DNA from: Saccoglossus kowalevskii | Taxonomy: Eukaryota > Hemichordata > Enteropneusta > Harrimaniidae | Assembly (NCBI RefSeq): GCF_000003605.2 | Contig: NW_003119426.1 | Location: 511,443 to 575,442 of the forward strand | Direction of reading: 5' to 3' | Length of the DNA: 64,000 nucleotides | Shown here: positions 1-12,256 of the stretch, piece after piece | Layout of the letters: each line of letters opens with the position of its first letter | Numbering within the stretch: the stretch's first letter is position 1 | Translations under genes and position numbers: made by a program | Notes under the pieces: model-generated | Database searches by the model: none | Seen by the model: only the letters and a program-made list of their open reading frames with translations | What the model was told of the DNA's origin: nothing

Positions 1-79
1 GGTCATGTAATATTATATGTTATATATTCTGAGAGGGGAGGCATGTCGCATACGACTGTTTACCACTTCCGTGTCACTG

Positions 80-292
80 AGAATGTTCTAGAAACGTACT
101 GTGTCTGGGTAGAATATTCTAGATTTTTAGGAACTGGTTGAATAGGTAATAGGACACTGTAGAAGGCAATAGAAGGTAATGGAACATTCTAGAAATTTGT
201 AGTAAGTGCCAGACTCATTATGTATGCTGATGTAATGATCTATTTATAGACAGTGTGGGTATATATAGGGGAGTTGTTCAGCACTGAGTTCA
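80..292 (+). promoter_or_regulatory. Heat-shock-element cluster with TATA box
   Basis: Two full nGAAnnTTCnnGAA heat-shock elements are visible (GAATGTTCTAGAA at 81-93, GAACATTCTAGAA at 182-194), with a third near-perfect one at 112-124 (GAATATTCTAGAT). All share the ATTCTAG/GTTCTAG core and lie upstream of TATATATAGGGG at 260-271; a start site would be near 280-292. No open reading frame of note follows within the next kilobase. It could be the promoter of a gene whose body is not visible, or part of an old LTR at the window edge. Confidence 0.45.
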
Positions 293-1596
293 GATCGGAG
301 ATCTCGTTGAATTGTATTGGAGTTTAAGTATCTAGTTATTGGAGTAGTGGAGTTTTACCGCGTTATTGTACTTTATGTTTGCAGAGTATAATAATACCAG
401 TACCAGTTGAAACCTCATCTGTTGGCTCCGTGTTCGTGTTTTATCATCGCCGCCAGGGAAGTCTTTCTGTTACTGTTGCCATTTTGATATTTGAACCATC
501 ACACCTGTACTATACCAATTACGGTAATATTACGTTGCGTGTGACAGTGAGTGTCAATTAACACTATCAAACGTTTAAGCACATTTGGGCAAACACTTAA
601 AAAAACTCAAACCCATCTCAAACGCAAAAGAACGCCGAGATTTTGTTGAATACAAGAATCCTACGAGACTTTGCTGCGTTCTAAATGATGCTCCATTCTC
701 TCCCTATCATTGCGCCGATAAGTAAAAAGTAGTTTTGTATATGGTTTTCTTGCTTTCAATAACATCTCGGCTGTATTCCGCTTCAAATGTCAATTGCCTC
801 TTCTCACATGATGAGGTTTGCTCGTGGACGTTCTCAGTGTAAGTGAAATACAAGCATTTATTCGATATGTTGGGATATTACAATTTGAATAAACAGCGTT
901 TTGCTCATATTTATGTACTAACATGTCTCAGATATGAATGTTCATTGAAATAATCACTCGATTATCTATTGATCATTTTTAGCTTACAACCCCGTCTTTG
1001 CAGTGTTGTCGAAATGATGAACAACCCACAATAGATGAAAGGTTCTAACAAAAACGACTATATTGTTGAGTGTTTTTTTCCTGCACATACGTAGAAGACG
1101 AGCACCCTATGAAATAAGATATTTAACTGTAGACATGCATGTTCAGTTAATGTAAAATTGAAATTCATCAATGCGGGACAATTTGTACATCAATTGATAG
1201 TGTAGACGTGCTTGTATTGGATTCTTTCTAGACATTTATCAGGCTACATCAACTCATTAAATGCACTTGTAATTTGTTCAACGCAGTTATGATGGCAGTA
1301 CGCTCTAGATAGTATTTCTTTCTTTCTCTCTTTTAGAAATTGTTCGTACGTGTGCGTAGAAATATTACCGTTCTATTATGGAGTTTAATTATTTGTAGAG
1401 AGAATAGTGTTTATTCATAGTTCCTGCTAGTGGCAGTCTATGTCTATATCTATGCCATAGGTGGTGTGCCTACAGGTGTTTCCTCTCTACTACTCGGGCG
1501 TTTTGTAATATGTTCAATGCCCCATAACTTACCGTTACCACACACCTACATGAATAAGCAAGTGCCCACATCTCAGTATTTTTTGCGAAATATAAT

Positions 1597-1636
1597 TTCA
1601 TTCATTCATTCATTCATTCATTCATCCATTCATTCG
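1597..1636. repeat. ATTC tetranucleotide microsatellite
   Basis: About ten ttca/ttcc units in a row, with one ttcc variant. Confidence 0.9.
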
Positions 1637-4600
1637 ATATAGGGAAAAGAGGCCGATTATCAAGTAGTTTTACAATCATAACTCCATGATCGCTTACTAT
1701 GAGAGGCGTATTGTCTGAATACTTGAGTTAGCGTCCGGACACAACACTACACTTGGGAGTTCATTAGGTCTGACTGGGATCTCATGCGTATATAAACAAC
1801 ATACGTAGCCGTTGGCATGAATTGGACAGTTAGTTTGCTGATGAATAAGTAAGTTAACATATACAGTTTGTGTCCTTGAAGTGATGTATGACATGCGCAA
1901 TTATTTCAGTTGACCAGCAAGCATTCTTGATAGAAATAATTATTTAGGTGTTTGGCGAATTGAGTTTCTGGACTATAAGCTATCATGGTGCTACTAATCG
2001 TGTCATCATTGGAGGCGATGTATCTCAGAGTTGGTACCGCATGGGAAAATATAAGGTCCGGTCAAAGGTTTGATTATTAGGGTATATTTTCCAATATACG
2101 TATTGTTCTGTGATTTATATTTAAGATAGCTAGATCATTGGTGCAGGGTAATTTACAATTTACGATGGTGACAAAATGGCTTTGAATAGACACCTTAAGA
2201 CTTTTTAGTCAGTATTTACATTCTGATGCATGAACCTAAATGTTAAAAATCACATTTTTTGGGGTTAAAAAAAGAAAACAGTTATTCGTGAGATTAGAAT
2301 GTAATCGCATTTAATAGAAGTTGATTAGGCTAGTGGACTAAATGTGTGCGCATGTGCAAGTGTTTTACCTAATACTACTGTTTAGTCGCATTTTTCTCAT
2401 TGAAACCAACTCAAGCCGGGAAAAAAATTCTAAACACACTCATTGCTTATTAGATAATGGTTGAATTTACGTCGTAGTCACACGTTATGACCGGGCGCCG
2501 AAGTACGAGCACTTATTAGTATATGATGAGAAGGAGTATGAGAGTACAATTTCGGCGCCAGCCAGATGGTTTTCAAGAAGGTAGCGGATTCTGATCCTGC
2601 TGTGATCCCTTTGCAAACATGAAAGATTACAAACGTTCTGCACGTGCCGAGACTCCGTAACGTGTTCACACTACAAAATTTCGCCTCATGCTCGAACTCA
2701 TGTATGACTTTTTAAAGACTAATGAGTAATTTGTCATGATTTCATATTTTTCCAAACACTGAAAACTGCAATTAATTTATAAATCTCTAAAATGAACGGC
2801 ACTGATGTCTTGCATTAATAAGATAAGCACAATTGTGTTTTCAAGTGGTATGCAACTGAATCTCCCGATCAATTCAATCTGCTTTTTAACATCCATATAG
2901 CCTAAACAAAGTTTATTCCGATGTCACGATGTTCTCATCCGAACAAAAACAGATACTATATACATGTTTTAATCAGACAACTATTATATAACAGCTGCAG
3001 GCTGTCAACTTATTTGACTCGCTATTAAATAAGTGATGTTCATATAACGTTTACGAGCCGTGACGTGGAGCTTGTGTACAAGCGTCGTTTCAAGTCACGC
3101 ACGCAGTACATGTTTACTTTCATTCAACATATAGTATTCACTATACCGTGTATTCGGTGTTATTTCCTTTCATATCATTGCAGCACTGTGAGATATAGTT
3201 AAATACCACTTCAATACAGACGGTCTGAAAGTACTTGTGTGCGGTTACACGGTCTTTGCATAATTCACGCAGATTACATAGTTACTCATAACATGTACTA
3301 CTCAATTCCAACCGTGGTAATTTGTACAGTTGAAGTATTTGGAAACGAGCTGATCAATATTTTCGCTGAATTCAATGTTTGAAAACACATGGGTTGCGAT
3401 TTGGATTTCATGATTGATTCATTCTTCACACTAATTCCCTTGGATCTAGTGTGAGTTGTGAAGATTGTGTTAACATCTGACGACGACGCATCACTGGTAC
3501 GCTGTTAGTTGATGTTGGATTCCATTATTAATTAGCAAATGTCTATGGAAATGCGTGTGGTAGTGCGCAACGTAACGATTTTACCAACATGAAAAACTTA
3601 ATAATGTGATATAATGTGGGTTTTTTTTCGTTTTTAGGTTATACTGAACTAGATATTCTGATAATTAAACATCGTATTAAATGGAATAGTGTGGATTACA
3701 CGTTAACATTCACATGGGAATGATTCTTTTGTCAACAAGTTTGATTTCTCATAGGAACACATTTTGACTAGCTGTTACTATTGTGAATATAAACTGTCGT
3801 AATATGTTACTTTAATTACAGTCTTTTTATTTCATTACAGGACACATTTTTATAGAATTAGAGTTCAAATATGTCGAGGTCAGTGTCCGACTATATATTG
3901 ACTTGGTTCTAGTGGTGCGTGTATACATATGTCACAGATTACTGTTTTGATCGGTATCCCCGAATGTTATAAATTAACAATCCGCACTATGAATATTTAA
4001 ATAAATGACAAAAACAATATTAATAAAAACGAAACACGAGTAGGTAGAAAGAAATTGCAATTATTTTTAAACAACCTATGGGATATAGAATGAAGCCTTA
4101 GTGGACTGGACACGGTTTGTGCAACCCTTGGTCGTACAGCTAACTAATGTTTTGAAATAAGGGTATTCTATCATAGACAAGAGCGTCACATTACAATGTG
4201 CAGTTCATAACAATTTGGTTAGGGGCAGCTTATAGGCGATATCATACAACTATTATTTTAGTTTTACATTCTTGTTTTGAACTACGTGCCATGTTTGGCG
4301 ATAGTAGTTGTGTTTAATACCGTCCATTGCATTCAAGACATGTATATATCAATATATATATCATTGTGCTGGATGTTTTTTGCCAATCAGAGCGATATGT
4401 AAGTGCGTTATGTGAGGTAGTGTTGAAATATACCAACTCGGTCTACTTTATATTGAATCCTAATAAATTCTCAAAGACATGTATTTACCATTTTCTACAA
4501 CATAACCTCGAGAATCAATACGAACATGTATTATATGTCTACACCATTCTCATTGCGTTTGTTAAATAATCGGTACATTTACTTACAGTTGCTGGAAATA

Positions 4601-7194
4601 AGCGTTTTTTTCATCCGTGGCAAATTGTTGCACAAATATATATATCATATTAATTAATAACATCGTCTCCTATCCATTGCACGACATGATATGTATAGTG
4701 GCGAACACAGTAGCTCATTTTAATGATAATAGATACATGATTTACATTATTTAACGGCAGTGGAAAACACAAAAAATAAATTCGATATGTTATCATGATG
4801 AAAGGTTTAAAGCTGACATCTTGGCAGAACTCCGCTCACATTTCTGAAAGAGTTACTAAAGATATTGGTATGAGGTGTTACTAATATAGACAATTCAGAT
4901 TCTTCGATATATTCAATGCAATGAATCTTCCTACAAAATATCTTAGTGCATTATCGCAGTTATATGTATATACATGATTGAGGTGACCTTGAAGCTGCAA
5001 TACGTATATCATACTAACCAGTGGAATACAAGGAGACTGTTTGCATCATATACAAAACACTGTACTGTACTAAGCAACAAACCATGTCGATTATTGTTAT
5101 ACATCTCCGTCGAGTGGTTGTAATATAAAACCGCAATTGGGTTCTTCCTTGAAATGTACAGCTTAATTAGTTTGTGCACCCGGTATCCAAATTAACCGAT
5201 CTCCTCGACATTACGCCTCAGGTGGTATTGCGTTAACCGTTATCGTCCGGCACCGCATACATGTTGATCGTTGCTGTATCATTACTGGAGTCAATCGGTC
5301 TCAGCTATTCTTTTCCGTAAATGAGTCGGAAGTTGTACTGGTAAGTATTAAGGAGAAAACTGGTTCCTCAGCGAAGTGTGCGTTGTTCTTTTCGAGCTAT
5401 GATTTCTAGCTATGATGAAAAATAAAAACAAAATAAAAAAAGATTATTATCGTGTTTGAATTGGTTATTGGTCTATATGAACCATATGGCAAATGTGTTA
5501 GTTCCAGGGTAATTGATAGAATCGCAGTTGCTAGAAGCACGCCCAGAGAAAAGTGATGTATGCTCCAAATACGAACTATCTTGTTTAGAGATATATTGTG
5601 CGAGATAGTATCAGGTATTTGGTTTTCTCGACAATTGCTAAAGCAACCTATAGTGTTCATGGTAGAGTTGGTCACTAGTATAATACATGATCATGTGTTG
5701 AATTGTATGTGAGTGCATACAAATAGCAAAATACATATGATGCAGATGGAATGTGATTTATCAAATACGAATCTTGGCGCCATCGACAAGGTCTAGACGT
5801 CTAATCGAAATCCCTATTGAATATGCGTATACATAACCCCACATCTTCAAAATTGAAATGTGATACCATAATACCTAGGTAATGCCACTGTGGGAAGCAA
5901 TTAATTGGGCACGTGATTTCTCTTCAAAATAAAACCAGAAACATGTAACATTTACAAACATGTTAGAGCTATACGATCATTTGTTTCACTAGAGAGGTTC
6001 GTCAAAACATGTGACCATTGTTAAAACATGAGTGCTCTACTACACCTTGTAGACTTGTACAAGGGTTCATAGATCACGTCTGTATTATTTTTGTTTTCTA
6101 TGTTACAAAGATTTTTCTGAAGTTGTGATAACACTTCTGTAAATTCATCAAAACAAATCACTATACGAGTATACAGCCTTTAACATATATTATTAAAATA
6201 ATGTCTATGCTTATCCAAGTCAAAACAAGGCGTAGTTTCAGAATGTTTTCAGAATTAGTTTATCCGACATGGTATAATCGTCAATAATAGAAACATATTT
6301 TCAATTAATCAAACAATATATATTAGTAATATAATATTTAAGCTCTGTCATGTATTCAACTAAAGTCGAAATAAAGTGTAGTTTCAGAATGCGCTTTGGG
6401 AGAAGTATAATCTCCAATCAATTCTTCCTAACGTATGCAAAACAAGTCACGCCTAACAGCAAAGATCAAGGTGACCCACGTGTAAATTACTTCTGCGTCT
6501 TAAGTAATTAGTGAGCACAGTGGCAGAGATATCACTAGTATAACAATTCGTAGTGATCGATTGCCCAGCTAATTGTGAATTTCATGTGTACACTACACAT
6601 CCCCCGGCGTGTACTGTGTACGTTTCGGAAAGCATGTTGTAATCCTAGGGCATTGACGCCGACTCGGTTTAAACGATAGAGCAAAGGCTCACTATTCATC
6701 GTCATTGAGAATTTGATAACTTTTAACAGGAGTGCTGGACAGATGTCGCATTTGTGTACATTCGCTAATAGTGTTTATAGGGAATCCCTCAGGAGTGACT
6801 ATAGAACGTCAAATTTATTAAACGGATGTAATAATTTTCATTTCTTTTTCAAAAGACAATTTCTACACGGGTTAAGGTAGCAGGACTATTATTTGCATAC
6901 TTGTTTTCATCTTCTAATTGGGACCAAACGACTACAAATAGACCCAGGAAAGTATATATTTTTGGAATCGCCAGACTTCAAGCTTTTCAAAAGTGTGTTT
7001 GTCATGCCCGTATCTGCACTCTACGGTGCGTTACTTAATCAAAAGTGAAATTACGCATTTATGCTGGTAATAAGAAGTTTTGTTTTCACTTTTCCTAGTT
7101 GTTCAATAGTCTGGTAAATTGAATGTGTCTGGTCAGTTTTATTCAAGTAACGCGTTTTGAAAAGTAGTGTCCTGAATTTTAAATTTCTGTTTTA

Positions 7195-7239
7195 GTCGCA
7201 TCATGGATGTACTAATTCTTAGTACATCCATGGTCGCAT
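7195..7239. repeat. 31-bp palindrome flanked by 7-bp direct repeats
   Basis: Perfect 14-bp arms (7202-7215 and 7219-7232, catggatgtactaa and its complement) around a 3-nt loop. The palindrome is flanked exactly by GTCGCAT at 7195-7201 and 7233-7239, like a target-site duplication. Confidence 0.85.
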
Positions 7240-8413
7240 TGACCCCAACTCAAACCACAACACATTGATAAATAATCCATGAAATAGTTTGTCTGGACAC
7301 ATTCAAGTTTCTTTCATTGTCACCTTAAAGCTGTGAAAATTTGGTGTTATTCCGACGACAATAAGTATACGTTATTTTTTGTTAATGACCTTGTATTTTG
7401 AAAAACATAATCTCCTAGAAAACGTCGATGAAGTCACAGCAAAGATTTTCAAGTTTGTTTATCTGCACAAGCGATTTGTTTTTCCGTCAAGGTCTGTTTT
7501 AACATGTGTAGGGACATCCAAATGTGTAAGACTATTTTAAGCCAAAAAATAAAGGAATGGGATAGCTATAGTTCGATAAAATTGGCAGATGAAAACACTA
7601 AAATCAATGATTTTTTTCAGTGGCTGTGTGACCTTGTGTCTGACACATTCATATGCAAATTACTAATTTGTGAAATAAACCCAGGCGGAGACAAGCCACT
7701 CAAATGTTTGGAAACACTCATTGTGTGTCAGATAGCTTCTGATAACACATCCTAACATTGCTTTGTCTTGAGTTAATCTTTGAAACTTATAGGCACACAA
7801 ATTAAACCTGTGTTGTTGATTTTAGAAAACACTACTGAATCTGCCTTGCTTTCCTTCAGAAAATCGACATTTTAACCATCTTACATGACATTCTAGGTTA
7901 CGTTGACTTTGTCAGATGAAAGTTTATAGTGCATTTCATCAATTAATAAATAAATGTGAAAATCTTAATTTTCAACACAAATAATAGTCTCGCTACCTTA
8001 AATATATCTGATATTGTAGCCTCCCAAACTAGATAAAAAATATTTTTAAACTATATTTATGATTTTAGAGATGCATTGGTAATACAGTCCACAATCCAAG
8101 TGACGAATCGTCACTAGACATGGGTGAAATACATTTTTTGGCGAGGAGATTTTGTGGTTGGGACAATTTTAAATGACGTCGAAATCACATACGGATTTAT
8201 ATCACATACTCGTCTTAGTCGACATCTGAAACTACATGAATTGTTTGGATAAATATAATTCTCAATAATAATACAAAAATGATAATGTAAATACCACCAA
8301 CATCAAGAGATATTGAGGTTTTCGTGACACTCGGCCATGGTGTCAGCAGTTCATTCTCAGGCTGCTTGCATGAACCAATTATAAGTTTTATAAATTAATA
8401 TGAATTATAATAT

Positions 8414-8790
8414 ATTATTATACACCTGTCACCGTAGCGCCATAAGTTACAGCGTGCCGTAATTTTGCGGTATTTTACGGGGTATTTTCATCCTACCATA
8501 TAAGGAAATGTGAATCCCAAATATGGAATAATTACGGGCGTAAGCGTTCTCTAATATTAAAAACAAACATGGCTGCCACCAGGGTTTGACCAGACTCCAC
8601 ACAAAGAAGTTCGCTGATTCTTTTACATTTCGGCATTCCCATGATGTATCCTTTGAAGGAAAAGTTGTATAATAATAATGTTATTACGAGGATACCTCAA
8701 AGTATGCACTCAGGCAGTACGCCGCGCCAGCTGTACTGTCTTCGTGCATACTTTGAAGTATTCTCGTAATAACCTCATATTATTACACTG
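8414..8790. mobile_element. Hairpin MITE-like element, copy 1
   Basis: About 375 bp, shared with 25660-25972. The 5' half carries a conserved block (cgccataagttacagcgtgc, then aattttgcgg). The 3' half is a large hairpin: arms 8680-8709 and 8744-8773 are 30 bp with two mismatches around a 34-nt loop. No coding capacity. The right end lies 60 bp past the receptor B stop codon, so it probably falls in or near that gene's 3' UTR. Confidence 0.7.
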
Positions 8791-8849
8791 AGTTGACATG
8801 GTATATATTAATTTATCCGAAGGTTGTCTAACAATTCATTTACGTATTT

Positions 8850-9280
8850 CTAGTTTAAATTAATAAGTTTGTACGTACTTGATCTTGTATTGTTACAACC
8901 ATCGCGTTTCTCTCGGCAGCAGGTAAACACTTCCAGGAAACCCTGCCTGAACTTCTTCAGCATGAAGCAATAAATAATAGGATTGATGCACGTCGAAATG
9001 TGAGCAATCAACTTGAGTACAGCGGCCTGCACGGGTGTCAGAGTCATCATAGCCGAATGCATATCGTAGACGTACCAGATATTCAGGCACCAAAGAGGCG
9101 TCCAGCAAACGAAGAATACAGCCACTATCACGATTAGCATACCGACCACTTTTCTCTTGGCTGCATTGCTGGCAGAATTTCGCAATATCCGCTTTCTGTG
9201 TCTGGATGCCTTTTTGATGGAATTTAGCTTGAAACTCCCAGTAGTGTTGTTCATCTTGAAACTACCTTCTTCCGGTGCGC
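8850..9280 (-). CDS. CCKR-like: Receptor B coding exon 4 (loop 3, TM6, TM7, C-tail)
   Basis: Encodes residues 301-443 and ends with TAG at 8850-8852. The acceptor ccgacaaacag has a poor pyrimidine tract, but it is the only nearby AG that restores frame with the phase-1 donor. TM6 is MLIVIVAVFFVCWTPLWCLN, TM7 ends CINPIIY, and helix 8 is KKFRQGF followed by CC. The C-tail is short and rich in serine, threonine and asparagine. Confidence 0.9.
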
Positions 9281-12174
9281 CTGTTTGTCGGTCTAATGTA
9301 TTGATACGAAATGTGTGATTGAAAACTTTATTAGCACTGAGGTAAAATATTGGGTAGACAGTTTAATTAACCCAAGGTACGAATTTTATGTATTAATGGT
9401 GGCAAGGGTTTTGATATATGCACAAATTTGGAAGAGGTTAATTAATAAAATAAAGGACAAGTCCTACCACCAAATTTAACTTTGCCAAGTAACAATTATT
9501 TGTTATGCCTGACTGCATTGTCGCGTTCCCGGTATCTTGATGTTTTCGAAACCGGAAATGAAAGTTTCTACTATAGTAAAAATGTGTTTCAGAACGCGGA
9601 CACCGTATAATGAGTTCCTATCAACACCCGATTGACAGCAGTATTGCGTGAATCGATTCATACATGAAAAACGATATATTCCCTTGAGTTAACCTATTCA
9701 GTACACGGGAGTAGATATCGTGTGTGTTCACACTCTAGCTTGCACACGTAATACTGATATAGTTGACACAAACACATGGCATATAAACTAAGTTGTGTGT
9801 AATATATTTTTTTATTTTCAAATGGCCCTCGAAATCTCATTGAGAGCGAGAGAGACGCGCTAATTATTTTTTTTTCACTGCGTCCACTGTTCTAATTACC
9901 GTGATTGCATGAATTTGTAGAACATTTTCGCGATGACAATACGTAGAGAAATGAACATTATTTCGTTAAATCTCGTTCCACTCTCGCCCCAACGTGTTTT
10001 CGGCAGCCATTTTTAAGAAAAGTGTATTATACGAGTTTGACTTACATTCGATGAAGACGTCTTTTTTCTCATTCTGCATACCCCTCCACAGATCTTTAAT
10101 AACTAAACTGTACGCCACAGTCATCACAAACAATGGTGCAATCATAAGAATAAATAACAAGAATGTCTGAAAGGGAAATAATATCAAACATGTGACTATA
10201 ATGTGGTAAATGAGCCTGCAATGGATTTGTAGGAATACGTGTAACGAGTCTCTTGGCTGTACTTTGTATGCGTTATTTCATTATACAACCATCAGACTTA
10301 AGTGGTTCCCATCATACAAACTGTTATGTACGATGAACATGCCAGTGCGTGCAACACAAATCGACAATTATCAAAGCTATTTTTATTCATAGCCGTTTCA
10401 AAGTGAAACAATCTTTATGGGTCGGCTACGTCGACGTGGTACCGATTACCATCTAACGATAAATAATACATATTTGCAGAGACACAAGCGTACAATGGGG
10501 AACAAAACGTGCTGAGCTACTTCGCGGCGAAATTGTGCAGGTCCCATTAGATCTGTACACTTCCTTTATGCTGTTTTACAATTGTCTGGGGAAATGATTA
10601 TGCAAATCGCTCTAAAAATAAGCCATTCGTAATTTCCTCCCTCCTCGCCACATGTTCTTTATTTTCTGCATGGTCTCATCATCTACATTGAAATAGTTAT
10701 TTTCTTATAGTGTGGAATTAAATCGCAATGAAAGAAATTACAGTGCAATGGTTTTAAATCGATTATATTCTCTTTTTTACCGCAGTGTATTCATCAAATG
10801 AATACCAGCTACTAGTTAGATATATTGGCATGTTTTCTTACATTTACCACATCAACGTCAGCTTATTATTTGGGAGTTTTCAAAAACAAAAGAAAGTATT
10901 ATGATTCCATACCCGCCGTTTTAAGTTCAAGTTCGAAGTTTTTCATGAAGCTCACAATATCGAATTGCAAATTTATGTATGTGCATCAATGAGACATGCT
11001 ACGAAAGACGATTACATTGTTCCTCAGTTGAGAAATAGTAAATCGGTATTTTCCATTTTGCTGGTTTATATGGCAACATCTGTTCGACCAAGAAGATGGT
11101 TTTCGGTATGTTGCAGGTTTACTTTGTTTCTGCTGTTTATTTCATTAATTCGTTTCTCCGAAAAATTTGAGTTCGAATGGCATGATTTTGCTGTCTATTA
11201 CAGACCATTTGGGGGGGGGGAATGGGTCAAATGTGTGGTTGAGTAACAAAAATCTATATGTGCTAGAAAGAACGACTCAAGTGGCAAAACACTAGGACAA
11301 TTCTCATTGAATAATCACTGACGGATAAGTCCGTGAATCGATTGATTTGCTGAATATTGGCCACCGATGACTCAGTGTTATCCGCATTGAAGCAAAGCTA
11401 CGCTATGTATCTCCAAGTGTGACACAATTGAATAGTAATGAATGCGACTATTTATTTCCGTGCTACTTAGTGTACGCTCGAACCAACAATTAGTAAATGC
11501 GTGTTCTTAGAACGCACTAATGAATCACCTTACCACGTAAAACTGATATGCGGCTGGACTCGGCCAGAAGTCGTTACATCGATACCTGTTCTCGGCGAAC
11601 TGCTCCAGATTGGCAAAGTAAGCTGACGGAATGAAAAGAATAATGCCAATAAACCATACTGCGGTAATCGTCTTGTATGCATGGGACTTGGTCTGCCATC
11701 TACGCGAACTGAGCGGTTGGCAAATAGCGAAGTGGCGTTCTATTGATATAGCCACCAGAGTCCACACTGATACGAACACTGACAGGGCTGACGGGAAAAT
11801 AAAATAAACACAGTGTATTAAGTATATCACGTTATTTCAGGTGCCAGTCACTATCAAAAAATTAGCACTACAATACAAACGTCGCTGGAGTATATACAAA
11901 GTAGTCTAAAATATTTCGCACACTTTTATTTCACACAAGCATGACAATCAAATTTACAAATAACTGAAAAAAGAACATTAACATGACTTTGAAAACAATT
12001 GCGCTGTTCCAAACAGTCTCAGACTGCTACGAGCACGCTCCGCCAAAGACAATATGACACGACGGATAAAAAATAATCAACATTGAAACAAATGTGATTT
12101 CTTTTTCTAAGTACTACATTTTTACGAGTCTTATTTTCCTGGGTTATGTTTCAAACCTGTCAATCTTATATGGG

Positions 12175-12256
<82 letters not shown>

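Larger units (their letters stand above)
1..8409. other. Non-coding stretch downstream of receptor B
   Basis: Apart from the heat-shock-like cluster, an ATTC tetranucleotide run and the 7.2 kb palindrome, no gene was seen. Open frames are short (84 codons or fewer) and without recognisable domains. Segments near 2391-2450 and 7186-7260 look like diverged copies of one dispersed repeat. Confidence 0.6.

Noticed and set aside
2478-2669. Short GC-richer frames near 2.5 kb on both strands
   Set aside because: Under 65 codons, no motif, no splice support; too weak to call.
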